Assembly (NCBI GenBank): GCA_045617505.1
Contig: JAZLIS010000103.1
Location: forward strand, 42,184 to 106,183
Origin: Cacconaster sp045617505
Lineage (GTDB): Bacteria; Bacteroidota; Bacteroidia; Bacteroidales; UBA932
Length of the DNA stretch: 64,000 bases
Direction of reading: 5' to 3'
Within the stretch, counting starts at the first letter, position 1. Each line of letters opens with the position of its first letter. Both the position numbers and the translations under genes were made by a program. The notes under the pieces were generated by a model. That model searched no databases. It was given only the letters and a program-made list of their open reading frames with translations, and was not told where the DNA came from. Shown here piece after piece: positions 40,296-49,411 of this stretch.

Positions 40296-40754
40296 TTAGA
40301 ACGGAAGGTCATCTGTTCCTTCGTCAGACAGATCGGAAGAGGAGACTATCGGTGTGGACTGGACCGGTGCGGATGGCGCAGGGGCCGGTGAATAACTGCG
40401 TTCTGCCGGTGCCGCACCTTCGCTGCGGCGGCTTCCCAGAAGTTGGATTGAGTTCGCTCTGATTTCTGTGGCATAATGCTTCACGCCGGACTGGTCATCC
40501 CAGGTGCGGGTACGGATGGAGCCTTCCACGAAAATCTGTGTCCCTTTACGGATATAATTCTTGGACAAATCAGCCAACTGCCCCCAGGCAACCACCGTAT
40601 GCCATTCAGTCACTTCTCTGACTTCCCCGTTACGGTCCTTGAATCTCTCATTTGTGGCAAGAGTGAGAGTGGCGACAGATGAGCCGCCTTCCAGGTGCCG
40701 AATGTCAGGGTCTTTCCCCACATTTCCAATCAATAAAACTTTATTAAGACTCAT
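40296..40754 (-). CDS. ssb: Single-stranded DNA-binding protein
   Basis: A 152-residue SSB. The OB fold begins SLNKVLLIGNVGKDPDIRHL and continues through VTEWHTVVAWGQLADLSKNY and GTQIFVEGSIRTRTWDD. A Pro/Ala/Ser-rich linker leads to the acidic tip DDLPF, the docking peptide for partners such as RecJ, RecQ and PriA. It is the first gene of ssb-recJ. The upstream region has no perfect promoter; the nearest -7 candidate is TAATTTTA. Confidence 0.96.
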   Translation of the reverse strand: MSLNKVLLIGNVGKDPDIRHLEGGSSVATLTLATNERFKDRNGEVREVTEWHTVVAWGQLADLSKNYIRKGTQIFVEGSIRTRTWDDQSGVKHYATEIRANSIQLLGSRRSEGAAPAERSYSPAPAPSAPVQSTPIVSSSDLSDEGTDDLPF

Positions 40755-40826
40755 AATGCATAAATTTCGCTAAAATTACTAAATTTTAGTTTGTTTTAGA
40801 AATCTTTTTCTCAAATCCTGACAAGA

Positions 40827-40846
40827 GAAAAAAAGCGTGTCGCTTT
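40827..40846 (-). terminator. Intrinsic terminator of the btuB-to-regulator transcript
   Basis: On the minus strand AAAGCG, loop ACA, CGCTTT followed by a T-rich run to TTTC. It lies 46 bases after the regulator's stop and is the only hairpin terminator I see after the btuB leader. Confidence 0.65.
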
Positions 40847-40892
40847 AAATGATTAATAGATAATTATTTGCGATTGGTAAAAAAATTCGTGT

Positions 40893-41508
40893 CTATAATC
40901 CGAACTTCTTCAGGACCGGTTCGAGAGATCTGGTCTCAATCCCCTTCCTGACTGCTTCTTTCTGTCCGGTTTCAAGCTGGCTGGTCAGATCCTTCAGAAA
41001 TGTCTCCAAATCGACCTCCTGAGGGACATTCATCTTTCTTCTGATTTTGTACCGTCTGTTGTAAAACGTTACCGGATGGTCATATCCGCAAGCGAAATCA
41101 ATATCCGCAGCGGAAAGCCCCATCGCCAGCAGACTGCAGAAGTCAAGATCAAGCCGGGTGAGAAGAGGATAACGTTTTTGGAGATAGTCGCCCAGCCCGT
41201 AACAGAAACGGTTGGACAGGGCGGGCAGGACCGTTATCATTGCCTGAGATTTTGAAATCTTGATGGAAAAGCTCTTCCTCAGACGTTTCATCAGCAAAGC
41301 AGGATTCTCGCCACTTATGGACAACGTGGCCATAACGTCAGATACTATCTCGACGGCGGCATCGATTGCCCGCCTCTCTCCGTACTCCAGTTCATATAGG
41401 AAAACAAGTATTTTCCGTATCCGGTTACGCTGACGGATATCCCTTGCTATAAGGAATGCAACAAGACCCGAAAGAATAAGGTCAATTGAAAAAAAATAAG
41501 ATACTCAT
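40893..41508 (-). CDS. Membrane-anchored LuxR-like HTH regulator, frame broken at a T8 tract
   Basis: From an ATG at 41333 the frame encodes 146 residues. Its C-terminus (RLDLDFCSLLAMGLSAADID, YNRRYKIRRKM) matches the LuxR/SusR-like HTH that ends many Bacteroidetes regulators. Coding potential clearly continues upstream of that ATG: ILSGLVAFLIARDIRQRN is a membrane helix followed by FLYELEYGERRAIDAAVEIV. The natural start is the ATG at 41508, 4 bases after aroE. It reads MSILFFF and then hits a stop. One base fewer in the T8 tract (41489-41496) gives a continuous 204-residue protein. This may be slippage, phase variation or a sequence error. Confidence 0.65.
41489..41496 (-). repeat. T8 homopolymer at the frame break
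   Basis: Eight T on the minus strand (TTA TTT TTT TTC after ATG AGT ATC). With eight T the frame ends four codons after the tract; with seven it runs on into the membrane helix and HTH domain. Confidence 0.85.
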
Positions 41509-41512
41509 AAAA

Positions 41513-42277
41513 TTATTTGATGCGGAACTTGCTTAATTTCTGCAAGTCAGGATGTTTCCCAGTCATAACAGTGAAACCCGCATCAGCTTGTTCCACAAGC
41601 CATTCCGTGCCGTGAACATATCGGCATCCGTACTTTTCACACAAATCCCTCAACCCCGGATTACGGTAGTTGGCCTCAATGACGATACGGTCCGTAAGGT
41701 CAATGTTCCGCACACACTCCGGCACGAGCGGAAGCGTGTGGATAAGTATGTCGAACCTGCATGCGGACAAGGAATCAGCATCCAGATGGACAGCCTCCAT
41801 ATTTTCCACGGAATCACAGAATGTCCGTGCCTTGAAGAAATCCCTGTTGGCGACTATTGTCGGGAAACCGGACATCGCCGAAGCAAGCGCAGCCGCCTTT
41901 CCCGCGCCGCCACACCCTGTGACCAGGACTTCGGGGCAGCCGTCCGAAGATGCCGCCAGATTATTGAGGATAGACCGAACAGCAGTGAAATCCGTATTAT
42001 ACGCCTTGATTCCGACTTTCTCCTTGACAAGAAGATTGGTGGCTCTCAGAAGGGCCGCGGCTTCATCCGACGTATCGGCACGGAGGAATGCCTCTTCCTT
42101 GAAAGGGGCCGTCACGTTGATTGCGTCATATTTCTGAAGGAAAAGAGAGAAGGCCTCTTCAAAGGAATCCTTTTCAATCAGGTCGTACGTATCGTCCGGG
42201 TAGGAATATCCCGCGCGGAACAGCTCAGGGCTCAGACTGTGCCCTATCGGATGTCCTATGAGGCCGAAACGTCTCAT
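41513..42277 (-). CDS. aroE: Shikimate dehydrogenase
   Basis: A 254-residue AroE. FGLIGHPIGHSLSPELFRAG binds shikimate, INVTAPFKEEAF carries the catalytic Lys, TNLLV and YNTDFTAVRSIL hold the Asn/Asp pair, and VLVTGCGGAGKAAALA is the NADP loop. It reduces 3-dehydroshikimate in aromatic amino acid synthesis. Its ATG overlaps the stop of the methyltransferase gene by four bases, and the regulator starts 4 bases after it. Confidence 0.95.
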   Translation of the reverse strand: MRRFGLIGHPIGHSLSPELFRAGYSYPDDTYDLIEKDSFEEAFSLFLQKYDAINVTAPFKEEAFLRADTSDEAAALLRATNLLVKEKVGIKAYNTDFTAVRSILNNLAASSDGCPEVLVTGCGGAGKAAALASAMSGFPTIVANRDFFKARTFCDSVENMEAVHLDADSLSACRFDILIHTLPLVPECVRNIDLTDRIVIEANYRNPGLRDLCEKYGCRYVHGTEWLVEQADAGFTVMTGKHPDLQKLSKFRIK

Positions 42278-43047
42278 CTTTTCAGAGATTTCCTCTGGCG
42301 GACAGCCTCGAAGCAGAGTATGGCCGCCGACACCGAAACATTCAAGGAATCCATCAGGCCTGCCATCGGAATCCTGATTCTGGCATCCGAACGTTCTCTC
42401 CAGTAATCCGTCAAGCCTTTGTCTTCAGTACCGAATACAAGCGCCGTTCCGCAGGTCATATCGGTGTCGTAGTACAGTTCGGAATCCTGCAACTGCGCCG
42501 TCAGGATTCTGAGCCCGGCCGATTTAATGACGGAAAATGCTTCCTGCGACGTGCAGCAGACGGTCGGTACACTGAAGATTGCTCCGAGACTCGCCCGTAT
42601 CAGATTGGGATTGTACAGGTCCGTCAGGGGGTCACAGATGAAGACCGCATCCACTCCTGCCGCATCGGCGCTGCGAAGGACTGCTCCGAGATTGCCGGGC
42701 TTCTCCACGCTCTCCAGTACCAGTACCAGGGAATTTGCGGGCAACTCTTCGGGGGGCGTATTTTTCTCTCTCATCACGGCGATGATGCCTTCCGTTCCTT
42801 CCCGATAAGCTATCTTGCCATACACTTTATCAGTCACTACATATACAGGACAGTCCGTGTTCCGGGGGACGGTGCTTTCGTCTGTGCAGAATATCTCGAC
42901 GGTCTGAAAGCCGCAGGCCAGAGCACGTTCAATCTCACGGCGGCCTTCAACTGCAAAAATCCCGCGCTTACGACGTTCGCGGGATTTTGTCTCAAGGGTC
43001 ACCAGATCCTTGATTTTCTGATTCTGTAAAGATGAGATGAATTCCAT
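42274..43047 (-). CDS. SpoU/TrmH-family RNA 2'-O-methyltransferase
   Basis: A 257-residue SPOUT methyltransferase. The N-terminal SpoU substrate-binding domain is QNQKIKDLVTLETKSRERRK and GIFAVEGRREIERAL. The trefoil-knot SAM domain has LVLESVEKPGNLGAVLRSAD, IRASLGAIFSVP, LVFGTEDKGL and IRIPMAGLMDSLNVSVSAAI. It 2'-O-methylates a ribose in rRNA or tRNA; the exact nucleotide is not evident. It abuts lysS directly and overlaps aroE by four bases. A second SpoU paralogue is at 60434. Confidence 0.92.
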   Translation of the reverse strand: MEFISSLQNQKIKDLVTLETKSRERRKRGIFAVEGRREIERALACGFQTVEIFCTDESTVPRNTDCPVYVVTDKVYGKIAYREGTEGIIAVMREKNTPPEELPANSLVLVLESVEKPGNLGAVLRSADAAGVDAVFICDPLTDLYNPNLIRASLGAIFSVPTVCCTSQEAFSVIKSAGLRILTAQLQDSELYYDTDMTCGTALVFGTEDKGLTDYWRERSDARIRIPMAGLMDSLNVSVSAAILCFEAVRQRKSLKR

Positions 43048-44589
43048 CTACTCCTGTGATTCGTTCCGGTCCGTTTTTGTCACCTGGGGACGCATCTGGG
43101 GGAAGAAGAGGACATCCTGAATGGTCGTGGCTCCCGTCATCATCATCGTCAGACGGTCGATGCCCATTCCGAGACCGGATGTGGGAGGCATACCGTATTC
43201 AAGCGCACGGACAAAGTCCATATCTATATACATCGCCTCGTCGTCTCCTGCGTTCTTCAGGCGGGCCTGCTCGTTGAATCTTTCAAGCTGGTCGATAGGG
43301 TCATTGAGCTCGCTGTAGGCATTGGCAAGTTCCTTCCCGTTCACGAACAGTTCGAATCTTTCGGTCAGGGCCGGATTCTCGCGGTGACGTTTTGTCAGCG
43401 GACTCATCTCGACCGGATAGTCGGTGATGAAGGTGGGCTGTATCAGGTTCTTCTCGCAATACTCTCCGAAGATTGCATCAATCAGCTTGCCCACTCCCAT
43501 CTCCTTTGACACGGGAACGTTGAGCTCTGCACAGACCTTGCGGAGAGCGACTTCATCCATTCCTGCGACGTCGACTCCAGCGTATTCCTTGATTGCCTCA
43601 AGCATAGGAAGTCTGCGGTAAGGAGCCTTGAATTCAATCTCGTTGCCCCAGACGTCAAATTTGGTTTTGCCGTTGATGGTCAGGGCTATCTTCTCAAGCA
43701 TCTTCTCCACGAATTCCATCATCCACTTGTAGTCCTTGTAGGCCACGTAAATCTCCATACAGGTGAATTCCGGGTTGTGGGTGCGGTCCATTCCCTCGTT
43801 GCGGAAATCCTTCGCGAATTCATAGACTCCGCTGAAGCCTCCGACTATCAGCCTCTTGAGATACAACTCGTTGGCGATTCTCAGATAGAGTGGGATGTCG
43901 AGAGTGTTGTGGTGGGTTATGAAAGGGCGGGCGGTGGCTCCGCCGGGGATTGACTGAAGGATGGGGGTTTCGACTTCAAGGCATCCGTTCTCGTTGAAGT
44001 ATTCCCTCATTGTGGAGATTATCTTCGCCCTCTTGACGAAAGTCTCCTTAACCTGCGGGTTGACGATAAGGTCCACGTATCTCATACGGTACCTCAGTTC
44101 GGGGTCGGAGAAGGCGTCGTACACTTCACCCTCCTTTTCCTTGACGATGGGAAGAACCCTGAGGGATTTGCTCAGGACGGTGAGATTTTTGGCGTGTATC
44201 GAGAGCTGGCCTGTCTGGGTGATGAAGGCGAATCCTTCGATGCCGATAATGTCACCGATGTCGAGCAACTTCTTGAAGACGGTGTTATAGAGCGTCTTGT
44301 CCTCTTCAGGGCAGATTTCGTCGCGTTTCACATAGACCTGGATACGGCCTGTGCTGTCCTGCAGTTCGATGAAGGAGGCCGCTCCCATAATGCGACGGCT
44401 CATCATACGGCCCGCAATCACAACTTGGGGGAAATTGTTCTTTTCAGGGTCATAACCGTCCTTGATTTCCTGCGCGGTTGCGTTGACTTTATATTGTGCA
44501 GCCGGATAAGGCTCGATACCCAGTTCCCTGAGTTTTGCAAGCGATTCTCTTCTGCCTATTTCCTGTTCGTTGAGATCTGTGAATTCCAT
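43048..44589 (-). CDS. lysS: Lysyl-tRNA synthetase, class II
   Basis: A 513-residue LysS started at the ATG at 44589 (MEFTDLNEQEIGRRESLAKL). The N-terminal OB anticodon-binding domain (VVIAGRMMSRRIMGAASFIE) precedes the class II core. Motif 1 lies around VKETFVKRAKIISTMREYFN, motif 2 is FAKDFRNEGMDRTHNPEFTC, and motif 3 is PPTSGLGMGIDRLTMMMTG. The gene starts 7 bases after btuD, within the transcript led by the B12 riboswitch. A separate promoter candidate at 44614-44645 could keep this essential gene on. Confidence 0.96.
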   Translation of the reverse strand: MEFTDLNEQEIGRRESLAKLRELGIEPYPAAQYKVNATAQEIKDGYDPEKNNFPQVVIAGRMMSRRIMGAASFIELQDSTGRIQVYVKRDEICPEEDKTLYNTVFKKLLDIGDIIGIEGFAFITQTGQLSIHAKNLTVLSKSLRVLPIVKEKEGEVYDAFSDPELRYRMRYVDLIVNPQVKETFVKRAKIISTMREYFNENGCLEVETPILQSIPGGATARPFITHHNTLDIPLYLRIANELYLKRLIVGGFSGVYEFAKDFRNEGMDRTHNPEFTCMEIYVAYKDYKWMMEFVEKMLEKIALTINGKTKFDVWGNEIEFKAPYRRLPMLEAIKEYAGVDVAGMDEVALRKVCAELNVPVSKEMGVGKLIDAIFGEYCEKNLIQPTFITDYPVEMSPLTKRHRENPALTERFELFVNGKELANAYSELNDPIDQLERFNEQARLKNAGDDEAMYIDMDFVRALEYGMPPTSGLGMGIDRLTMMMTGATTIQDVLFFPQMRPQVTKTDRNESQE

Positions 44590-44596
44590 TTGTACA

Positions 44597-45364
44597 TTAA
44601 TTGATTCCGGATGCGAAAATAAACATTTTTGGGTCAAATTTCAAATCCCCGCGGCTGAAAAAGGCTTCAATGGTTCCGTCCAAAATCAACTTTTCCGGAG
44701 TCCCGCGGACAATCCCCCCACCTTTCCCCATAAGCCACAGAGTATGAGCGGTCCGAAGCGCACTGTCAAGGTCGTGCGTGGATACTATGATTGACTTTTT
44801 CTCCTCATCTGCCAGATGTCGCAGCAGAAGCATCATCTCAACTCTGCTGGTGATGTCAAGAAAAGCTGTGGGCTCGTCAAGGATTATGACGGGACATTCC
44901 TGAGCCAGAGCCTTGGCTATGAAGGCTTTCTGTCTCTCTCCATCGCTGAGCTCCGAAATCCGTTTGTCCGCCAGAGCCGTTATTCCGGTGAGATTCAGAG
45001 CATTGTCAACAGCTTCCCGGTCCTTCCCGCTCAATCTTCCAAAAAAACCGGTATAGGGAAGGCGGCCGGTCGAGACCAATTCACGGACAGTACCCCCCCC
45101 CGGACAGACTTTCTCCGTGAGCACGATTCCCATCACTCTCGAGAAATGTTCCGGACTAAGCCGCCCCATCTCCCGACCCATAATCTCCAGACTCCCTTCA
45201 AGAGGTTTGACAAATCCGCACAATGTCTTGAGCAGAGTCGATTTGCCCGCTCCATTGAGCCCGAGCAGACAGACCAGTTCCCCTTCGGCCAGACTCAGTT
45301 CCAGTCCCATGTAAAGTGGGAAATCATAGCCAATTGACAGATTGTTCGCTTTTATTGCCACCAT
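44597..45364 (-). CDS. btuD: Vitamin B12 ABC transporter, ATP-binding protein
   Basis: A 255-residue FecE/BtuD-type ATPase. Walker A LLGLNGAGKSTLLKTLCG, signature ISELSDGERQKAFIAKALAQ and Walker B VIILDEPTAFLD, with the switch His in VSTHDLDSAL. It powers B12 import through BtuC. The gene starts one base after btuC and lysS follows after 7 bases. Codons for PGGGT contain a run of nine G (45093-45101, C9 on the plus strand), an unusual stretch in this otherwise ordinary gene and a possible slippage site. The B12 assignment rests on the riboswitch and gene order. Confidence 0.9.
   Translation of the reverse strand: MVAIKANNLSIGYDFPLYMGLELSLAEGELVCLLGLNGAGKSTLLKTLCGFVKPLEGSLEIMGREMGRLSPEHFSRVMGIVLTEKVCPGGGTVRELVSTGRLPYTGFFGRLSGKDREAVDNALNLTGITALADKRISELSDGERQKAFIAKALAQECPVIILDEPTAFLDITSRVEMMLLLRHLADEEKKSIIVSTHDLDSALRTAHTLWLMGKGGGIVRGTPEKLILDGTIEAFFSRGDLKFDPKMFIFASGIN
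44614..44645 (-). promoter_or_regulatory. Possible internal promoter for lysS
   Basis: On the minus strand TTTG (44645-44642), 20 bases, TATTTTCG (44621-44614), seven of eight -7 positions matched in effect. It lies inside the 3' end of btuD, 24 bases before the lysS ATG. Confidence 0.5.
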
Positions 45365-45365
45365 T

Positions 45366-46379
45366 TCAAAACAGATTCTGATTATGCCTGCGGCTGACGA
45401 TCACATAGATTATGACCGGAGCGCATATTATCGGCGTTATTGCATTCAGGGGAAGGGGCTGACCGCCTCCCGGCAGGACCGTCAGCAGGTTGCACAGCAG
45501 AGCGATTCCCGCTCCCGTCAGGATGGTTGCAGGCACCAGCCGGATATGGTTCGAGGTCCCCAGCGTCAGGCGGGCCATATGGGGTACCGCAAGACCTATG
45601 AATGAGACGGGTCCGCAGAATGCCGTGACAACTGCCGTGAGAAGGCCGGTGCAGAGCAGTATCAGTACTCTCGCCCTTTCGATTCTGATTCCCAGGTTGG
45701 CCGCATACGCCTCACCGAGGAGCAGTGCGTTCAGAGGTTTTATCAGGAGAATGGAGAGCAGCAGCCCGGTGGTGGACACAGCCGTAAAGACCGGAAGTTT
45801 CTCCACAGACACGCTCCCGAAATCCCCCATCCCCCACATCACGTACTGATGGACGGTATCCGCAGCGGCCCTGTAGTTCAATATGGATATGACGGATGAA
45901 GCCAGATATCCCACCATTATCCCGATTATCAGAAGCATCACGTTACTTCTCACTTTCCGGGAGAACCGGATTATGAGCGCCAGAATCGCGGCTGCGCCGA
46001 TAAAAGCGGAAATTATAATGGAAAAATAGCTGCTTGTCCCAAGATAAATCATCACGACTGCCACCCCAAGATTGGCTCCGTCGCTGATTCCGAGGATTGA
46101 GGGGCCCGCCAGGGGATTTCTGAAAAGTGTCTGGAGCATTAGGCCGCTCACCGCTAGGCCGGCTCCCGCAACAGCGGCAGTGACAGTCTGAGGAAGCCTG
46201 CTCTGGAGTATGATGTCTCGCCAGGTAGATTTCCCCGTATAATTGCCCACAAGGATATCGAGCACGTCTCCGACGGGAATGTGAACGGCTCCGTAAATCA
46301 GGCTTGTCAGGAACAGCAGAACCACAGCAAGGGAAGGGAGCAGAATTCTCAATGTACCTTTTGTGTCAATTCTATTCAT
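45366..46379 (-). CDS. btuC: Vitamin B12 ABC transporter, permease
   Basis: A 337-residue FecCD-family permease with about ten membrane helices. LRLPQTVTAAVAGAGLAVSG (in the sequence as SRLPQTVTAA) with LMLQTLFRNPLAGPSILGIS is the family signature, and FCGPVSFIGLAVPHMARLTL is the cytoplasmic coupling region for the ATPase. The start overlaps btuF by 8 bases and btuD begins one base after the stop. It forms the inner-membrane channel of the B12 importer. Confidence 0.92.
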   Translation of the reverse strand: MNRIDTKGTLRILLPSLAVVLLFLTSLIYGAVHIPVGDVLDILVGNYTGKSTWRDIILQSRLPQTVTAAVAGAGLAVSGLMLQTLFRNPLAGPSILGISDGANLGVAVVMIYLGTSSYFSIIISAFIGAAAILALIIRFSRKVRSNVMLLIIGIMVGYLASSVISILNYRAAADTVHQYVMWGMGDFGSVSVEKLPVFTAVSTTGLLLSILLIKPLNALLLGEAYAANLGIRIERARVLILLCTGLLTAVVTAFCGPVSFIGLAVPHMARLTLGTSNHIRLVPATILTGAGIALLCNLLTVLPGGGQPLPLNAITPIICAPVIIYVIVSRRHNQNLF

Positions 46380-47517
46380 CGGTTTTCAACGGAAAGTAGT
46401 ATAGAGGCTTGTGGTCAGGCAGCAGTTCCGGGTGATAAATATGGATAAAATCCGCCAGAATCGAGTCCGGATGGAGCGAAATGTCATCGTAATATGTGGT
46501 GGAGCCGGTATTGCAGGCATAGACTGAACGGGTTTGAAATGCCTTGAAAGATTTATAAGGAGGATAATCCGCCCCCAGGCCTCCGTATGTCAGGGGCGAA
46601 ATGGAATTGTACTTGACAAGCCAGAAATCCGCATCCGCCGCCCTTTCAAGCACTGTCTCAAACGGCAGGGGTACGCTGCCGCCTCCCCGCAGTTCACTGA
46701 ACAGATAATCAGCCCCCGCATCCCTGTGCAACATTCCGACATAGTTGTCACCGGAAGGCATCGGCCACTGCCCTCCATATCTTCTTTCAAGCATCACCGT
46801 CGGCCTCTCCACAGCCGTGGCGGCAAGTTGTCTCAACTCGTTGTAACGTCTCTCAGTCAGGCTGAAAAGCGAATCCCCCTCAGCCTCCTTGCCGAACAGA
46901 CGGCTGAAGAACCGTATCCATTCGGCCCGACCGAGAGGATGCCTCTCCATATAATCCGCCGCCTCTATTATGGGAATCCCTGTCTTTTCCGCCGTTCCGT
47001 AGCCGCTGTTCTCAAAGGGAGAGGCGATTATGGCCTCCGCCTCCATCTCCAGGATTTTCTCGACGTTCGGGGAGGTTGACTGTCCCAAATCCGCTATGAC
47101 ACCGCTTTCCACCAGACTGCGGGTCTCCTTCGAGGTGACATATTCCTTCTCGCAGATTCCGCAGACATTTCTTAGGCATCCCATCTGCTCCAGCAGCGAG
47201 GCCACAGTCGTCGTGTAGATTGCCGCCTTCTGTACCGGTGTCCTGACAAGGATTCCTTCGGGGAGATTGTCGGGCAACGCCGCTTCACGGTCAACCAGGA
47301 TATACAGGCGTCTGATCCGAAGAGTGTCCCAGGGATCCCGCAGGAAGACCGCAGTATATCCTTCACACTCCGTTATCCGGAAACCGGCGGCATAGTGCAG
47401 AGGAACTTCCGTACCGGGCACTTCTCCATAACCAGGCCCCCCACCACGACAGCCGCATAGAGCGGCTGTCAGAAGCAGGGCCACAATCAATCTTCTGGTA
47501 TATGGCAATCCGTTCAT
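46372..47517 (-). CDS. btuF: Vitamin B12 ABC transporter, substrate-binding lipoprotein
   Basis: A 381-residue binding protein started at the ATG at 47517, which places a lipobox signal (LIVALLLTAALCGC) at the N-terminus. The open frame runs 75 codons further up but into the btuB gene, so it is ignored. The fold is that of helical-backbone PF01497 proteins: ATTVASLLEQMGCLRNVCG (in sequence TTTVASLLEQ), EKILEMEAEAIIASPFEN, and IFHIYHPELLP-like C-terminus. Longer than enterobacterial BtuF, as usual in Bacteroidetes. It delivers cobamide to BtuCD. Confidence 0.85.
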   Translation of the reverse strand: MNGLPYTRRLIVALLLTAALCGCRGGGPGYGEVPGTEVPLHYAAGFRITECEGYTAVFLRDPWDTLRIRRLYILVDREAALPDNLPEGILVRTPVQKAAIYTTTVASLLEQMGCLRNVCGICEKEYVTSKETRSLVESGVIADLGQSTSPNVEKILEMEAEAIIASPFENSGYGTAEKTGIPIIEAADYMERHPLGRAEWIRFFSRLFGKEAEGDSLFSLTERRYNELRQLAATAVERPTVMLERRYGGQWPMPSGDNYVGMLHRDAGADYLFSELRGGGSVPLPFETVLERAADADFWLVKYNSISPLTYGGLGADYPPYKSFKAFQTRSVYACNTGSTTYYDDISLHPDSILADFIHIYHPELLPDHKPLYYFPLKTDE

Positions 47518-47519
47518 AG

Positions 47520-49358
47520 TCAGAATCTGTATTCCACCCCGCCAATTATGCTTGCACCGGGCATCGGATATCCTGATACCATCTCGTATCTGCAATTGAA
47601 AATATTCTTTCCCATAATGCTGAAAGTGAAGTACTTCAGCGACTTGCTCAAGGTGGCATCGACAGTGGTCCAGGCCGGAATGTCCACTCCATAGGCGTCG
47701 GTTGACAGGGAATGGGCGTTCACCATTGCCGCAAAGCGCCATCCCCGGAATCCGGCCGTCACATTCACGACCGTCCTGTGCTTCGAGTGATACGGAATCT
47801 TAGTCCCGGCTTCCAGAGTATAACGCACGTTCAATCCGCAGTTCCAATCACCTTTTTTGAAGCCGGAACCGGCACTTGCATCCAGACCGTAGATTTTCGC
47901 CGTTTCGAGATTATACATCATCCAGATGAACGGATCTTCGGTCGGGGCAGATATAATCTTGTCCTTCAAATAGTTGAAATATCCGTCCACGCTTGCTTCG
48001 AACGACCATCCCCCTTCCGCGACGGTTTTGGCAGAAATCCCCGCCTCTGTCATCCAGGCATCTTCGGGCTTCAGGTCAGGATTGCCGATTCCCGCGTAAT
48101 AGAGTTCGTTGAAATCGGGGACCCGGTATGCGCGCCGCCCGGAGGCGGTGACACTCAGCCATTTCGTCGGCAGGAACCGCAAAGCCAGAAGCGGAGTGAA
48201 GCAATTGTACCTTGCAGCCCCCTTGTCGAAGGCACCTATATAGTTTGCCGAGGCTTCGGCCTTGAATTTTTCGAGATTGACCACCGCGGCGGCTCTTGTT
48301 TCAGCGCTCGCCCTGTAAGCGTTGTAATTGTCGGAATCAAGTCCCGTCCAGCCGAAATGAGCGTCGGCATCGAATGACAACGCCTTCGTCACCTTGAAAT
48401 TATTGTCGGCATTGATCTGGATGTCCTTCTGACGATAGTCATTCTCATATCGGTCAGTGCCATACCAGCCCTTGTAAACCAGCCTGTCGAAAGCGACCTT
48501 TGCAGTCAGTTTTGTGGAATACCAGTCGTTGACGTTTCTTCTGAAGGAGCCCTGTACAAAAGTGTTCAGGTCTTTCTGCCTGTCCTCCGACAGATAGGTC
48601 ACCGCGCCGGGACAACCCCGTTCAGCCGCATTGAAATAGGCCTTCACCCGCCAGTCACCGCTTCCGTCCTTCAAATCCCCGAAAACATCAATTCCGGCCT
48701 TGCCCTGTTTCATATCATTGTTGTCCCGCCTGACATCCCCCGACTCGGACAACGGGTCTGCATATTTGAAATCACCTTTGTAGAATGTTCCCCTTCCATA
48801 GGCGGACATCACAACCCTCTCCCCGACCCTCCAGTTGAACCTGGCAGCCGGGACGTATGTCCCGAACGAGCCTCCGCTGAAGGATACCTTCCCGCTGAAA
48901 TCCTTTCCGAACTCGAACATCGGCTTTGCCGTCACCAGGTTCACCCGGCCCCGGACATAATCCACGTTCACGGCATCGACACCCTCCATACCGAGCAGCC
49001 CGAGGTCAATCTGTCCAGACTTTGTCTCATTCACCTTCACCCCGTCTATTCTGATATCCGCATAGCCCGGACTCATACCCCTTATTATTATGGTCTTCTG
49101 GCTGGAAAGACCGCCATAGTCATTGAGATGGATTCCCGGAATCTGCTGAATCATCTCCCCCATTCCGCCCGGGACGGAAATCCTGACAGTGTCCACACGT
49201 GACACCGGCACATACCTGTCCGCAGCGACCACCGTGGCTGCAAGAGTGTCTGTTACATCATAATAATCGATTGACAGAGAATCCCTTGTATTCTCTGAAG
49301 AGAAAGCGGAGACGGCACAAAGACACATCATCCCCGCAACAGTAAGATTTTTGAACAT
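47520..49358 (-). CDS. btuB: TonB-dependent cobalamin receptor
   Basis: A 612-residue outer-membrane receptor. A signal peptide (MFKNLTVAGMMCLCAVSAFS) leads to a plug domain with GGMGEMIQQIPGIHLNDYGG and IIIRGMSPGYADIRIDGVKV. A 22-strand-type barrel follows with RAYRVPDFNELYYAGIGNPD and LKPEDAWMTEAG, typical of TonB receptors, and ends with an aromatic C-terminus (VEYRF). It is the first gene after the cobalamin riboswitch and precedes btuFCD, so the substrate is cobalamin or a related corrinoid. No TonB gene is in the window. Confidence 0.92.
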   Translation of the reverse strand: MFKNLTVAGMMCLCAVSAFSSENTRDSLSIDYYDVTDTLAATVVAADRYVPVSRVDTVRISVPGGMGEMIQQIPGIHLNDYGGLSSQKTIIIRGMSPGYADIRIDGVKVNETKSGQIDLGLLGMEGVDAVNVDYVRGRVNLVTAKPMFEFGKDFSGKVSFSGGSFGTYVPAARFNWRVGERVVMSAYGRGTFYKGDFKYADPLSESGDVRRDNNDMKQGKAGIDVFGDLKDGSGDWRVKAYFNAAERGCPGAVTYLSEDRQKDLNTFVQGSFRRNVNDWYSTKLTAKVAFDRLVYKGWYGTDRYENDYRQKDIQINADNNFKVTKALSFDADAHFGWTGLDSDNYNAYRASAETRAAAVVNLEKFKAEASANYIGAFDKGAARYNCFTPLLALRFLPTKWLSVTASGRRAYRVPDFNELYYAGIGNPDLKPEDAWMTEAGISAKTVAEGGWSFEASVDGYFNYLKDKIISAPTEDPFIWMMYNLETAKIYGLDASAGSGFKKGDWNCGLNVRYTLEAGTKIPYHSKHRTVVNVTAGFRGWRFAAMVNAHSLSTDAYGVDIPAWTTVDATLSKSLKYFTFSIMGKNIFNCRYEMVSGYPMPGASIIGGVEYRF

Positions 49359-49411
49359 AAAAACGTCTTTACGAGTGCCTGCCCCCGGGCCCTCTTCGTT
49401 TGACTTTGCTA

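Noticed and set aside
47518..47742. A 75-codon N-terminal extension of the btuF frame
   Set aside because: It lies inside the btuB 3' region, lacks any signal peptide, and the lipobox signal starts only at the ATG at 47517.
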